NCBI GenBank assembly: GCA_029202445.1
Contig: CP119321.1
Coordinates: 1,302,001 to 1,366,000, forward strand
DNA length: 64,000 nt
Reading direction: 5' to 3'
Origin: Candidatus Microbacterium phytovorans
GTDB taxonomy: Bacteria; Actinomycetota; Actinomycetes; Actinomycetales; Microbacteriaceae
Below, piece after piece: positions 1 through 8,480 of this stretch (within the stretch, counting starts at the first letter, position 1; each line of letters begins with the position of its first letter). The notes beneath the pieces were generated by a model. It was not told where the DNA came from. It was given only the letters and a program-made list of their open reading frames with translations, and made no database searches. The position numbers and the translations under genes are program-made.

Positions 1-1062
1 CCGCTGGACGACGTGCGGCACGCCCGCCTCGGTGAGCGCCTCGCCAACGGCGGTCGCGACGGTGTCGGCGGCGGATGCGAGGCGGCGGTACACGTCGTCG
101 TCGGCGAGCCGTAGCGTCGCGAGGCCGGCGGCGACCGCGACGGGGTTCCCGCTGAGGGTGCCTGCCTGATACACCGGCCCCGTGGGCGCCAGGAGGTCCA
201 TGACGTCGGCGCGGCCGGCGACGGCGGCCACCGGCATCCCGCCGCCGATGACCTTGCCGAAGGTGACGAGATCGGGGATCACCGGTTCCCCGGCCTCCCG
301 CAGCACCTGCGCGTATCCGCCGGCGGCGGCGCGGAAGCCCGTGAGCACCTCGTCGCTGATGAGGAGCGCGCCCTCTGCCCGGACGAGGGCCTGCAGCGCC
401 GCGGAGAACCCGGATGCCGGGGCCACGACTCCCATGTTGGCGGCGGCGGCCTCGGTGATGACGGCGGCGATGCGGCCCGGGTGGGCGGCGAAAGCGGCTT
501 CCAGCGCGTCGATGTCGTTGTAGGGCACGACGAGGGTCTGCGCCGCGACCGCCTCGGGGACTCCGGCCGAGCCCGGGAGCGCGAAGGTCGCGAGCCCCGA
601 GCCGGCGGCGGCGAGCAGGCCGTCGGAGTGGCCGTGGTAGTGCCCGGCGAACTTGATCAGGAGGTCGCGGCCGGTGGCGCCCCGTGCGAGGCGGATGGCG
701 GTCATGGTGGCCTCGGTCCCCGTGGAGACCAGTCGCACCTTTTCGACCCCGGGAACGCGGGCGGCGATCAGTTCGGCGAGTTCGGCTTCGGCGGCGGTGG
801 GAGCTCCGAACGACAGGCCGCGTCGCGCCGCGGCGACGACCGCCTCGACGACCTCGGGGTGCGCGTGCCCCAGCAGCGCCGGACCCCAGCTCGCGACCAG
901 GTCGACGTAACGGCGGCCGTCGGCGTCGGTGACGTACGGCCCCTGCGCGGATGTCACGAACCTCGGGGTGCCGCCGACCGACCCGTAGGCGCGGACGGGC
1001 GAGTCCACACCGCCGGGGATGACCCGTTGAGCGCGCGCGAACAGCTCTTCGTTGCCGGTCAT
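1..1062 (-). CDS. hemL: Glutamate-1-semialdehyde 2,1-aminomutase, 3' end cut by window edge
   Basis: Converts glutamate-1-semialdehyde to 5-aminolevulinate with PLP, the step after HemA in the C5 heme pathway. The visible 354 codons begin [18 protein letters not shown] and continue through the class-III aminotransferase fold. The PLP lysine lies in the [16 protein letters not shown] motif (near nt 240-260), followed by [13 protein letters not shown]. About 80 C-terminal residues are missing because the gene runs off the left edge. The ATG at 1062 overlaps the hemB stop as ATGA, so it is the last visible gene of the minus-strand heme operon and probably translationally coupled. Confidence 0.95.
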   Translation of the reverse strand, partial: MTGNEELFARAQRVIPGGVDSPVRAYGSVGGTPRFVTSAQGPYVTDADGRRYVDLVASWGPALLGHAHPEVVEAVVAAARRGLSFGAPTAAEAELAELIAARVPGVEKVRLVSTGTEATMTAIRLARGATGRDLLIKFAGHYHGHSDGLLAAAGSGLATFALPGSAGVPEAVAAQTLVVPYNDIDALEAAFAAHPGRIAAVITEAAAANMGVVAPASGFSAALQALVRAEGALLISDEVLTGFRAAAGGYAQVLREAGEPVIPDLVTFGKVIGGGMPVAAVAGRADVMDLLAPTGPVYQAGTLSGNPVAVAAGLATLRLADDDVYRRLASAADTVATAVGEALTEAGVPHVVQR

Positions 1063-2054
1063 GCGCGCACCTCCCCCGCGCGCAGTCGCTGCGCGACCTC
1101 GACGGCCCAGTAGGTGAGGATCGTCTCCGCGCCGGCACGGCGGATGCCGAGCAGCGTCTCGATCACGGCACGGTCGCGGTCGATGAGTCCGGCGGCGGCG
1201 GCGTGCTCGATCAACGCGTACTCCCCCGACACCTGGTACGCCCAGACGGGGACCGGCGAGACGTCGGCGACGCGGGCCAGCACGTCGAGGTAGGGGCCGG
1301 CGGGTTTCACCATGACGACGTCGGCGCCCTCGTCGGCATCCACGAGTGCCTCCTGCACGCCCTCGCGGCCGTTGGCCGGGTCGAGCTGGTACGTGCGGCG
1401 GTCACCGTCGAGAGTCGACTCGACCGCGTCGCGGAAGGGGCCGTAGAACGCCGAAGCGTACTTCGCGGCGTAGGCGAGGATCGCCACCCCGCTGTGTCCG
1501 ACGGCATCGAGGGCAGCCCGCACGGCGCGCACCTGGCCGTCCATCATCCCCGAGAGCCCGAGGATGTCGGCGCCGGCGTCCGCCTGCGCGACCGCCATCC
1601 GGGCATACACCTCCAGCGTCGCATCGTTGTCGACGCTGCCGTCGGTGGCGAGCACCCCGCAGTGTCCGTGGTCGGTGAACTCGTCGAGGCACAGGTCGGC
1701 CTGCACCGTGAGGCGGCCTTCGGCGGCCTCGGCGGCGACGGCGATGGCGCGATTGAGGATGCCGTCGGGATCGGTCGCGCCGGAGCCGACGGCGTCGCGC
1801 ACCGCGGGAACGCCGAACAGCATGACACCTCCGACCCCCGCCGCAGCCGCCTCCTCGACGACCGCCGGAAGGTCCGCCAGCGGGTGCTGGTGCGCGCCGG
1901 GCATCGTCGCGATGGGCTGCGCGACGTCGATCCCCTCCTTGACGAAGACGGGGAGGACGAGGTGGCGGGGAGCCAGGTCGGTCTCCGCGACGAGGCGGCG
2001 CAGGGCCGGGGTGGCGCGAAGACGACGCGGGCGCCGCTCGGGGAAGGCGGTCAT
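1059..2054 (-). CDS. hemB: Delta-aminolevulinic acid dehydratase (porphobilinogen synthase)
   Basis: Condenses two 5-aminolevulinate molecules to porphobilinogen in the cytosol. It is 331 residues, normal for the family. The two Schiff-base lysines are visible in [14 protein letters not shown] and [13 protein letters not shown]. The metal-site segment reads [14 protein letters not shown] (Cys122, Asp124, Cys132). This mixes the classical zinc pattern (Cys, Cys, Cys) with the Asp of the magnesium-type pattern, so metal dependence is not obvious from sequence. Its ATG (2054) overlaps the hemD stop and its stop overlaps hemL by 4 bp. Confidence 0.97.
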   Translation of the reverse strand: MTAFPERRPRRLRATPALRRLVAETDLAPRHLVLPVFVKEGIDVAQPIATMPGAHQHPLADLPAVVEEAAAAGVGGVMLFGVPAVRDAVGSGATDPDGILNRAIAVAAEAAEGRLTVQADLCLDEFTDHGHCGVLATDGSVDNDATLEVYARMAVAQADAGADILGLSGMMDGQVRAVRAALDAVGHSGVAILAYAAKYASAFYGPFRDAVESTLDGDRRTYQLDPANGREGVQEALVDADEGADVVMVKPAGPYLDVLARVADVSPVPVWAYQVSGEYALIEHAAAAGLIDRDRAVIETLLGIRRAGAETILTYWAVEVAQRLRAGEVRA

Positions 2055-2875
2055 GGGGTGGGCTCCGTTCGAGCGGGGACGGCATCCGGTACGGGAGCGT
2101 CCAGGTGCGGGGTGTCGCGCGCGGGCGCGTCGAGTTCGGCGATCAGTGCGTCGATGCTCTGAGTGCGGGCGGTGTGGGAGACGGCGTAGCCGATCTGGCG
2201 GGCGTCGCGGGTGGTCCCCGGCCCGATGGAGGCGACGAGGGTCGACGACGGGAGGGCACCGACCTGGCGCCGCAGTTCACGGCCGACGCTGAGGGAGGTG
2301 AGCAGCACGACGTCGACACCGCCGCGCTGCAGACGCGCACGCACGTCGCCCGGGAGGTCGATCCCGACGGTGCGGTAGCCGATGCAGACGTCGACCGCGA
2401 AGCCGCGCAGCTCCAGTTCGTCGGACACCACGGCCGTCGCGAGATCGGACCGCACGACCAGGCATCGCCCTGTCGTGTCCGGGTCGCGTCCGAGGCACCA
2501 CTGCGCGGTGAGGGCGCGCGCCGACGACGGGCCAGACGGCACGAACGACACCTCGGCGCCGGTCTCGGCCACGGCGCGCGCTGTCGCCGATCCGACGGCG
2601 GCGATCTGCGTGGTGGCGGGAACGCGGATGCCTTCGCGCGTCAGCTGCTCGACGGCGGCGGCGCTGGTGACGAACAGCCAGGCGTACTCGCCTCGCGCGA
2701 GGGCGTCGAAGGCTCGGTCCCGGGCCGCCGTGTCGCGCGGCGGGGCGGAGGCGATCACGGGGGCGACGATCGCTTCGGCGCCCCGCTGCTGCAGGTCCTC
2801 GCGGACACGCTCACCCCAGGGCCCGCCGCGGGGGACGAGCACGGAGGCGCCGCGGAGGCGTCCGTGCCCGCTCAC
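2051..2875 (-). CDS. hemD: Uroporphyrinogen-III synthase
   Basis: Cyclises hydroxymethylbilane to uroporphyrinogen III with inversion of ring D. The 274-residue protein begins GTG ([24 protein letters not shown]) and shows the two-lobe HemD layout, with [10 protein letters not shown], a central [13 protein letters not shown] and a C-terminal [17 protein letters not shown]. HemD sequences diverge strongly, so position between hemC and hemB is strong supporting evidence. The GTG overlaps the hemC stop as GTGA. The C-terminal 25 residues are Pro/Asp-rich and probably disordered. Confidence 0.93.
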   Translation of the reverse strand: MSGHGRLRGASVLVPRGGPWGERVREDLQQRGAEAIVAPVIASAPPRDTAARDRAFDALARGEYAWLFVTSAAAVEQLTREGIRVPATTQIAAVGSATARAVAETGAEVSFVPSGPSSARALTAQWCLGRDPDTTGRCLVVRSDLATAVVSDELELRGFAVDVCIGYRTVGIDLPGDVRARLQRGGVDVVLLTSLSVGRELRRQVGALPSSTLVASIGPGTTRDARQIGYAVSHTARTQSIDALIAELDAPARDTPHLDAPVPDAVPARTEPTP

Positions 2876-3852
2876 GGGTTCGCTCCCGCCGTCCCGGCAG
2901 GTCCGGCGGTGTCGCCCGACCCTGCCAGGTCGGCGAGGTCACCGGCACCCGCTCCGAGCAGTTCGGCGACGATGTCGGCGGCCTCGGCATCCCGGTCGAG
3001 CGGGTCGGTCAGGCGGGGTGCGTCGACGCGTCGCTCGACGCGCACCGAGGCGGCGCCGTCGAGGGCGTAGACCTCGGCGACGAGGGCGACCGTCCCGTCG
3101 GATGCCGGTTGTGCGCTGATGCCGACCGGCGCGGCGCAGCCGGCCTCCAGTCGGCGAAGCACATCGCGCTCCCAGAGGCTCGCCGTCGTCGACGCCTCGT
3201 GACCGATCGCCGCGACCGCGTCCGCCAGCGCCGGATCGTAGGTGCGCACCTCGACGGCGAGGGCGCCCTGCCCGGCGGACGTGGGCCACGTATCCAGCTC
3301 GAACACGTCGGTGATCTCGTCGGTGCGACCCAGTCGGGCCAGTCCCGCCTCGGCGAGGACCGTCGCGTCGTACTCCCCCTCGTGAACCTTCCGGAGGCGG
3401 GTGTCGACGTTGCCCCGGATGCCGCGGACGTCGAGGTCCGGCCGCCGCCGCAGGAGCTGGGCGACGCGACGCGGCGAGCCGCTGCCGACCACCGCACCGA
3501 GCGGCAGCTGGTCGAGGGAGAGCCCGTCGCGGGCGCACAGCACATCGCGCTGCGACGCGCGCTCGGGGACGGCGGCGATGCGCAGCCCCAGGACGGCTCC
3601 CGTGGGCAGATCCTTCATGGAGTGCACGACGAGGTCGCACGCTCCGCGCAGCAGGGCATCGCGCAGCGCCGCCACGAACACGCCCGTCCCGCCGAGCTGG
3701 GCGAGCGGACCGGTGAGCACGTCACCGGCCGTCGTGATCGGCACGAGTTCGACGTCGCGCCCGGTGGCGGCGCGCAGCGCGTCGGCGACGTGCCCGGACT
3801 GGGTGGTCGCCAGCGCGCTCGCTCGAGTGCCCAGCCGGAGCGCGTCGGTCAC
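2872..3852 (-). CDS. hemC: Hydroxymethylbilane synthase (porphobilinogen deaminase)
   Basis: Polymerises four porphobilinogens to hydroxymethylbilane. It has 326 residues from GTG 3852 (VTDALRLGTRASALATTQ). Reading is open further upstream in this frame, but homology begins at this GTG, which overlaps the hemH stop as GTGA. The dipyrromethane cofactor cysteine is Cys239 in RLEAGCAAPVGISA. The substrate-site HSMKDLPT and GSGSPRRVAQL motifs are intact. The C-terminal tail is Gly/Ala-rich. Confidence 0.96.
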   Translation of the reverse strand: MTDALRLGTRASALATTQSGHVADALRAATGRDVELVPITTAGDVLTGPLAQLGGTGVFVAALRDALLRGACDLVVHSMKDLPTGAVLGLRIAAVPERASQRDVLCARDGLSLDQLPLGAVVGSGSPRRVAQLLRRRPDLDVRGIRGNVDTRLRKVHEGEYDATVLAEAGLARLGRTDEITDVFELDTWPTSAGQGALAVEVRTYDPALADAVAAIGHEASTTASLWERDVLRRLEAGCAAPVGISAQPASDGTVALVAEVYALDGAASVRVERRVDAPRLTDPLDRDAEAADIVAELLGAGAGDLADLAGSGDTAGPAGTAGANP

Positions 3853-5099
3853 GGCGCGATCCCGGCGAGGGCGGGCTGGAACCCCAGCCGCTTGTTCTCG
3901 CAGCAGCCGGGACGGCACACGTCGTACCACGGCCCGAGATCGGTGAGGTGGGGCCGCTCCTCGACCGGCGTCCCTCGCAGGCGTTCCTCGATGAGGTCGA
4001 CGAGTCCCGACACGTACGCGGGGTGGGTTCCGGGCGTCGCCGTCCGCAGCGCCACGAGTCCGAGCCGTTCGGCCGTCTCGAGCGCCTCCGTGTCGAGGTC
4101 CCAGAGCACCTCCATATGATCGCTCACGAATCCGAGCGGCACGATGAGGACGGCCTTCCGGCCGCGCGCGGGGAGATCCTCCAGCGCGTCGTTGATGTCG
4201 GGTTCCAGCCACGGCACCTGCGGCGGGCCCGACCGGCTCTGGAAAACCAGCTGCCACGCGCTGCCGATGCCCAGCTGCGCCATGATCTGCTCCGCGACGG
4301 CCAGGTGCTGAGCGACGTACGCCCCGCCCGCGCCGAACCCGCGCTCCGGCGGACCCGACCGGTCGGCGTCCGAGTCGGGGATCGAGTGCGTCGAGAACAG
4401 CACCTCCACATCCGCGGCGAGGTCGGTGATGCCGCGCTCGACGAGCTCCGCGACGGCGGTGCGGATGCCGTCGACGAACGGGGTGATGAAGCCCGGGTGG
4501 TCGAAGAACTGACGGACCTTGTCGATCTCCACCTGGCCCCCGAGGCCCGTCGCCTCGACAGCGTCCGCGAGGTCTTCGCGGTACTGGCGGCACGAGGAGT
4601 ACGAAGAGTACGCGCTCGTCGCGATCGCGAGGAGACGACGACGGCCCGCCCCGACCGCATCCTGCAGCGCGTCGGCGACGTACGGCATCCAGTTGCGGTT
4701 TCCCCAGTGCACCGGCAGATCGAGGCCGCGCGCGGCGAGCTCCGCGTCGAGGGCCGCCTTCAGCTCCCGGTTGTGGTCGTTGATGGGCGACACGCCACCG
4801 AAGTGCCGGTAGTGGTGCGCCACCTCCTCCAGCCGCTCGTCGGGGATGCCTCGACCGGCGGTGACGTTGCGCAGGAAGGGGATGACGTCGTCCTGGCCTT
4901 CGGGCCCACCGAAGCCGAGGAGCAGCACGCCGTCGTAGGCGACGGGCTGCGACACGTGCGGTTCGCCCGCGCAGGTGGCGGGCGTGGCCGCCGGCACGCG
5001 GCATCCCTCACCGCACACGGGTGCGGACTGTGCGCGCGGCGGCTTGGGGCGGAAGCCCTCGGGTGTCGCGGGGGCGGCAGCGCCGATGTTCTCAGCCAT
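3849..5099 (-). CDS. hemH: Coproporphyrin III ferrochelatase (CpfC/HemH) with N-terminal Cys-containing extension
   Basis: Inserts Fe(II) into coproporphyrin III in the coproporphyrin-dependent route of actinobacteria and firmicutes. It has 416 residues. The core starts near residue 52 (YDGVLLLGFGGPEG), with FGGVSPIND, ATSAYSSYSSCRQY and FSTHSIPDSD. The C terminus carries CRPGCC (Cys395, 399, 400), which with the Cys in SSCRQY fits the [2Fe-2S] ligand set of actinobacterial ferrochelatases. Unusually, about 50 residues precede the core and hold Cys29, Cys33 and Cys43. The ATG at 5099 touches the chdC stop (TGATG) and has GGAGG nine bases upstream, so the extension is probably translated. An internal GTG at 4955 is the alternative start. 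Confidence 0.94.
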   Translation of the reverse strand: MAENIGAAAPATPEGFRPKPPRAQSAPVCGEGCRVPAATPATCAGEPHVSQPVAYDGVLLLGFGGPEGQDDVIPFLRNVTAGRGIPDERLEEVAHHYRHFGGVSPINDHNRELKAALDAELAARGLDLPVHWGNRNWMPYVADALQDAVGAGRRRLLAIATSAYSSYSSCRQYREDLADAVEATGLGGQVEIDKVRQFFDHPGFITPFVDGIRTAVAELVERGITDLAADVEVLFSTHSIPDSDADRSGPPERGFGAGGAYVAQHLAVAEQIMAQLGIGSAWQLVFQSRSGPPQVPWLEPDINDALEDLPARGRKAVLIVPLGFVSDHMEVLWDLDTEALETAERLGLVALRTATPGTHPAYVSGLVDLIEERLRGTPVEERPHLTDLGPWYDVCRPGCCENKRLGFQPALAGIAP

Positions 5100-5785
5100 C
5101 AGGAGAGCACCTCCGCGAGCTCCGCCGTGGACACGCGGCGGCCCGTGTAGAACGGGACCTCCTCGCGCACGTGACGGCGCGCCTCGGTCGCGCGCAGATC
5201 CCGCATGAGGTCGACGAGGCTGAGGAGCTCGTCGCTCTCCAGCGGCAGGAGCCACTCGTAGTCGCTGAGCGCGAAGGTCGACACCGTGTTGGCGACGACA
5301 TCGGTGAATACGGCGCCCTTCCGGCCGTGCTCGGCGAGCATCGCGGCACGCTCGGCCTCGGGCAGCAGGTACCACTCGTAGCTGCGGACGAACGGGTACA
5401 GGCACAGCCAGTCCCGGGCGCGCTCCCCGCGGAGGTACCCGGGCACGTGACGCTTGTTGAACTCCGCCTCCCGGTGCACCCCCATCGCGCTCCACTCGCA
5501 CGAGAACCCCCGGAGCACAGCGGTGCGGCGGAGGGCACGCAGCCCCTTCTGCAGTGACTCGGCCGTGTCGCCGTGCAGCCAGACCATGAGGTCGGCATCG
5601 GCGCGCATGCCGGTCACGTCGTAGATCCCCCGCACCGTGACGCCCGCCGCGGCGAGCGACCCGATCTCGGCGTCGAGGGCCTGCAGCGCCTCCGGCGTGG
5701 GCGGCGCGGGGCGGATGCCGTCGCGCGTGCGCGCAGCGCTCAGCACGGCGAACAGGGTGTAGCCGACGAGGTTCTCTTCCGTCAT
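5099..5785 (-). CDS. hemQ: Coproheme decarboxylase (ChdC/HemQ)
   Basis: Decarboxylates iron-coproporphyrin to heme b with peroxide, the last step of the coproporphyrin-dependent pathway. The 228-residue protein (MTEENLVGYTLFAVLSAART) belongs to the chlorite-dismutase-like family. The motif RDWLCLYPFVRSYEWYLLPEAER contains the conserved Tyr region, followed by FTDVVANTVSTFALSDYEWLLPLE. It lies between cgoX and cpfC, so all three coproporphyrin-branch enzymes are adjacent. The start ATG overlaps the cgoX stop as ATGA. Confidence 0.96.
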   Translation of the reverse strand: MTEENLVGYTLFAVLSAARTRDGIRPAPPTPEALQALDAEIGSLAAAGVTVRGIYDVTGMRADADLMVWLHGDTAESLQKGLRALRRTAVLRGFSCEWSAMGVHREAEFNKRHVPGYLRGERARDWLCLYPFVRSYEWYLLPEAERAAMLAEHGRKGAVFTDVVANTVSTFALSDYEWLLPLESDELLSLVDLMRDLRATEARRHVREEVPFYTGRRVSTAELAEVLS

Positions 5786-7230
5786 GCGATCCTCCGGGAG
5801 GTCGTGGGGTGGTCGGGGGCCGTCGAGGTGTCGGACGGCGAGGACGTGTGCGTCGCGCCGTGGCGCGCGACGAGTTCGCGCGCGAGCTCGCGCGCATGGG
5901 GCACGACGGAGGCGAGGCCGGTGCCCGCGACGGTCGCTCCCGCGAAGTGGATGCCGCGGTCTGCGAGTGCCGACAGCTCGCGGTCGTCTGCGGGGGCGCT
6001 CGCGACGGCATCCGTCCACTCCGCCGACGTGACGGCGAGGACGTCGGCGGCGGCGACGTCGACACCGGTGAGGAGGGCGATCTCCCGCGCGAGATCCTCC
6101 GGCGACGAGAGCGGGGCGTCGGCGCCGCGCGCCGAGAGCCGAACGACGTGCTGCCCGGCGGGCACGGATGCCGCGGCCCACGCCCACTTCGCCGTGACGT
6201 GGGTGAGGGCCTTCGCGGCCGACGGCACGTCGACGGCCGCGATCACGCCGGAGCCGACGGGGTGGTGATCCAAGGCGGGCGCGTGGACGAGGGCGGCCAC
6301 CACCCGGACCGGGGCGGTCTCTTCGGGAGCGCCGCCGAGCAGACGACGCGCGGCGGTGGCGCCGGTGGCGATGACGACCCGCGCACCGCGGAACACCCCG
6401 CCGCTCCCGAGTTCGACGGCGATGTCGTCGCCGTCGCTCGCCGGTGTCGCACGCACGACGGACGCGGCGGTGACGAGGCGCGCACCGTGACGTTCGGCAT
6501 CGCGCGCGACGGCATCCGCGAGGCGCCACATCCCGCCCGCGATGCCCGCGACGGCGGCACCGGCGCGTTCGGGTCGGGCGAGGGTCGCCGCGGCGGCCAC
6601 GAGCGAGCCACCCGTCAGGTACGCCTCCCAGAGCGCGGGGTGCAGCCGCGACAGGTACAACCGGTCGGCGGGAGCGGAGTAGACGCTGCGGCACAGCGGA
6701 TCGACCAGTCGTCGCACGAGCTCCGGCCCGCACCGCTGCGCGACGAGGTCGGCGAGTGTCGGCTCCTCGGTCACCGCCGCGGGCGCGTCGGCGTGACGCT
6801 CGTCGGCGACGCGGCGTGCGGCGGCGTCGCCGAGGATGCGCACGACATCGTCGGCCAGCGGATCGGCGGGGATGCCGAGCACGGTGCGGCGCGGCAACGG
6901 CGCGTGGAGCACCTCCCCGTCGGCGAGCGCCGCGAGGTGCGCACCACCCGGAGCGGGGGAAACGATCTCCAGGGCGGCATCCGCCGGGAGGTCGGCGACG
7001 AGGTCGGCGACCCCGTCGGTGCGGGTCGCGAACGACTCCGCCCCGAGGTCGATGGGGATGCCGGCGAGATCGCCGCGACGCAGCATCCCGCCGCGATGGT
7101 CCGACGCATCCAGGAGCACGACGCGCAGCCCGGCCCGCGCGGCATCACGCGCGATCACAAGCCCGGCGATCCCGCCCCCGACGACCACGAGGTCGTGCCG
7201 GTCGGCGGAGGAGAGGTCGGTGCGCGTCAC
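5782..7230 (-). CDS. hemY: Coproporphyrinogen III oxidase, oxygen-dependent FAD enzyme (CgoX/HemY)
   Basis: Oxidises coproporphyrinogen III to coproporphyrin III. It is a protoporphyrinogen-oxidase-like flavoprotein that in this pathway acts on the copro substrate. From GTG 7230 it has 482 residues. The FAD-binding Rossmann motif VVGGGIAGLVIARDAARAG is at residues about 15-35, with GAESFATR and a C-terminal IHFAGATVAGTGLASVVPHARELA that closes the FAD site. The GTG overlaps the hemE stop (GTGA). The last 25 residues are a Ser/Thr/Pro tail. Open frame upstream of GTG 7230 lacks homology and belongs to hemE antiframe. Confidence 0.95.
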   Translation of the reverse strand: MTRTDLSSADRHDLVVVGGGIAGLVIARDAARAGLRVVLLDASDHRGGMLRRGDLAGIPIDLGAESFATRTDGVADLVADLPADAALEIVSPAPGGAHLAALADGEVLHAPLPRRTVLGIPADPLADDVVRILGDAAARRVADERHADAPAAVTEEPTLADLVAQRCGPELVRRLVDPLCRSVYSAPADRLYLSRLHPALWEAYLTGGSLVAAAATLARPERAGAAVAGIAGGMWRLADAVARDAERHGARLVTAASVVRATPASDGDDIAVELGSGGVFRGARVVIATGATAARRLLGGAPEETAPVRVVAALVHAPALDHHPVGSGVIAAVDVPSAAKALTHVTAKWAWAAASVPAGQHVVRLSARGADAPLSSPEDLAREIALLTGVDVAAADVLAVTSAEWTDAVASAPADDRELSALADRGIHFAGATVAGTGLASVVPHARELARELVARHGATHTSSPSDTSTAPDHPTTSRRIA

Positions 7231-8387
7231 GGCATCCGCCACTCGTGCACCGTCCGCACCACCGCCCCGATCGCGTCGGGGTCGGCGTCCATCGGAACGC
7301 CATGACCGAGGTTGAACACGTGGGCGCGGGCGGCGGTGCCGGCGGCGAGGATGTCGTGCACGGCGGCCGTGCGCACCGGCTCGGGAGCGAACAGCAGAGC
7401 CGGGTCGAGGTTGCCCTGCACCGTGAGGTCGCGGCCGATCCGTCCCACCGCGTCGTCGAGCCGCACCCGGTAGTCGACACCGATCGCATCGATGTCGAGA
7501 GAGGCCATGTCGGCGAGGAGCTCGCCCGTTCCGACGCCGAAATGGATGAGCGGCACGCGATCGATGCCGCTTCCCGCCGGCACGGCCAACTCGCGGACGG
7601 CACGCAGCGCCGCAGCGGATGCCGGCAGCACCGACTCCCGGTACACCGCGGGGGCGAGGGCACCGGCCCACGAGTCGAACAGCTGGGCGGCGCTCGCGCC
7701 CGCCGAGACCTGCAACGCGAGGAACTGACCCGTCACTTCGGCCAGCCATTCCGTGAGCGCACGCCAAGCCGCCGGATCGTCGTGGATGAGACGACGCGCC
7801 GCGAGGTGGTCCTTGGACGGTCCCCCCTCGACGAGATAGGCGGCGAGCGTGAACGGCGCACCGGCGAACCCGATGAGCGGCAGCGGCTCACCGCGCCCGG
7901 CGGCCTCTTCGGCGAGCATGTCGGTCGTGCGGGCGACTGCGTCGACGATGACCTCGCCGCGCTCTCGGACGAGCGCGGGATCGATCTCGACGGCCTTCGC
8001 GATGTCGGCGGCGGTGCGCAGCGGGTGCGAGAAGACGGGTCCGCGTCCGGCGGCGATCTCGACGTCGATCCCGATGAGCGCGAGCGGCACGACGATGTCG
8101 CTGAAGAAGATGGCCGCGTCGACGCCGTGCCGCCGCACGGGCTGAAGGGTGATCTCGCTGGCGAGCGCCGGGTCGAGGCACGCCTCGATCATGGTGCCGC
8201 GACTGCGCAATGCCCGGTACTCCGGCAACGACCGGCCCGCCTGCCGCATGAACCACACGGGCGCGACGTCGGGGCGTTCCCCCCGCAGCGCACGCAGCAG
8301 CCGCGACGAGGCGGTGGCCTGCGTCAGCAGCGGGTGGGCCGCGGAGAGGCCGGAGACGGACGGGACGGACGCGGGCGTGTCGGACAC
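7227..8387 (-). CDS. hemE: Uroporphyrinogen decarboxylase
   Basis: Removes four acetate carboxyls from uroporphyrinogen III to give coproporphyrinogen III, the substrate of CgoX. The 386-residue protein begins GTG (MSDTPASVPSVSG) and carries the signature VAPVWFMRQAGRSLPEYR, then FSDIVVPL, GFAGAPFTLAAYLVEGG and GNLDPALL. It is the first gene of the minus-strand hem operon and faces hemA across a 93-bp promoter region. Only a weak Shine-Dalgarno-like GGAG lies about 13 bases before the GTG, so a start a few codons inside is possible. Confidence 0.96.
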   Translation of the reverse strand: MSDTPASVPSVSGLSAAHPLLTQATASSRLLRALRGERPDVAPVWFMRQAGRSLPEYRALRSRGTMIEACLDPALASEITLQPVRRHGVDAAIFFSDIVVPLALIGIDVEIAAGRGPVFSHPLRTAADIAKAVEIDPALVRERGEVIVDAVARTTDMLAEEAAGRGEPLPLIGFAGAPFTLAAYLVEGGPSKDHLAARRLIHDDPAAWRALTEWLAEVTGQFLALQVSAGASAAQLFDSWAGALAPAVYRESVLPASAAALRAVRELAVPAGSGIDRVPLIHFGVGTGELLADMASLDIDAIGVDYRVRLDDAVGRIGRDLTVQGNLDPALLFAPEPVRTAAVHDILAAGTAARAHVFNLGHGVPMDADPDAIGAVVRTVHEWRMP

Positions 8388-8480
8388 AGGGATGATGCGG
8401 CTCCTCGATCGAGTTAATCGTTATACTAACCCTGATCGGCGAACTGCCCGACACCGCCCCCCTCCGAACGGACCCATCGT
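8388..8480. promoter_or_regulatory. Divergent hemE/hemA promoter region with AT-rich imperfect palindrome
   Basis: This 93-bp gap holds the only AT-rich patch of the heme region. TATACT at 8422-8427 is a good -10 for hemA and TATAAC (8425-8420, minus strand) a good -10 for hemE, so the two overlap. They lie inside an imperfect palindrome at 8413-8430 with matching ends GTTAAT and ACTAAC (GTTA/TAAC plus one further pair). A single regulator bound here could control both directions. No clear -35 hexamer is visible for either. The promoter assignment is inference from position and sequence. Confidence 0.6.

Noticed and set aside
2872..5004. A 710-codon frame extending hemC upstream through hemH
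   Set aside because: Only the part from GTG 3852 is homologous to HemC; the rest is the Arg/Gly-rich antiframe of hemH, as happens in very GC-rich DNA. The same applies to long frames upstream of hemH, hemQ, hrpA, the transglutaminase gene and the DppC/DppD genes.
8413..8430. Palindrome as a DtxR/IdeR iron box
   Set aside because: The known box is a 19-bp odd-centred repeat; this one is even-centred and matches only the outer TTA/TAA.
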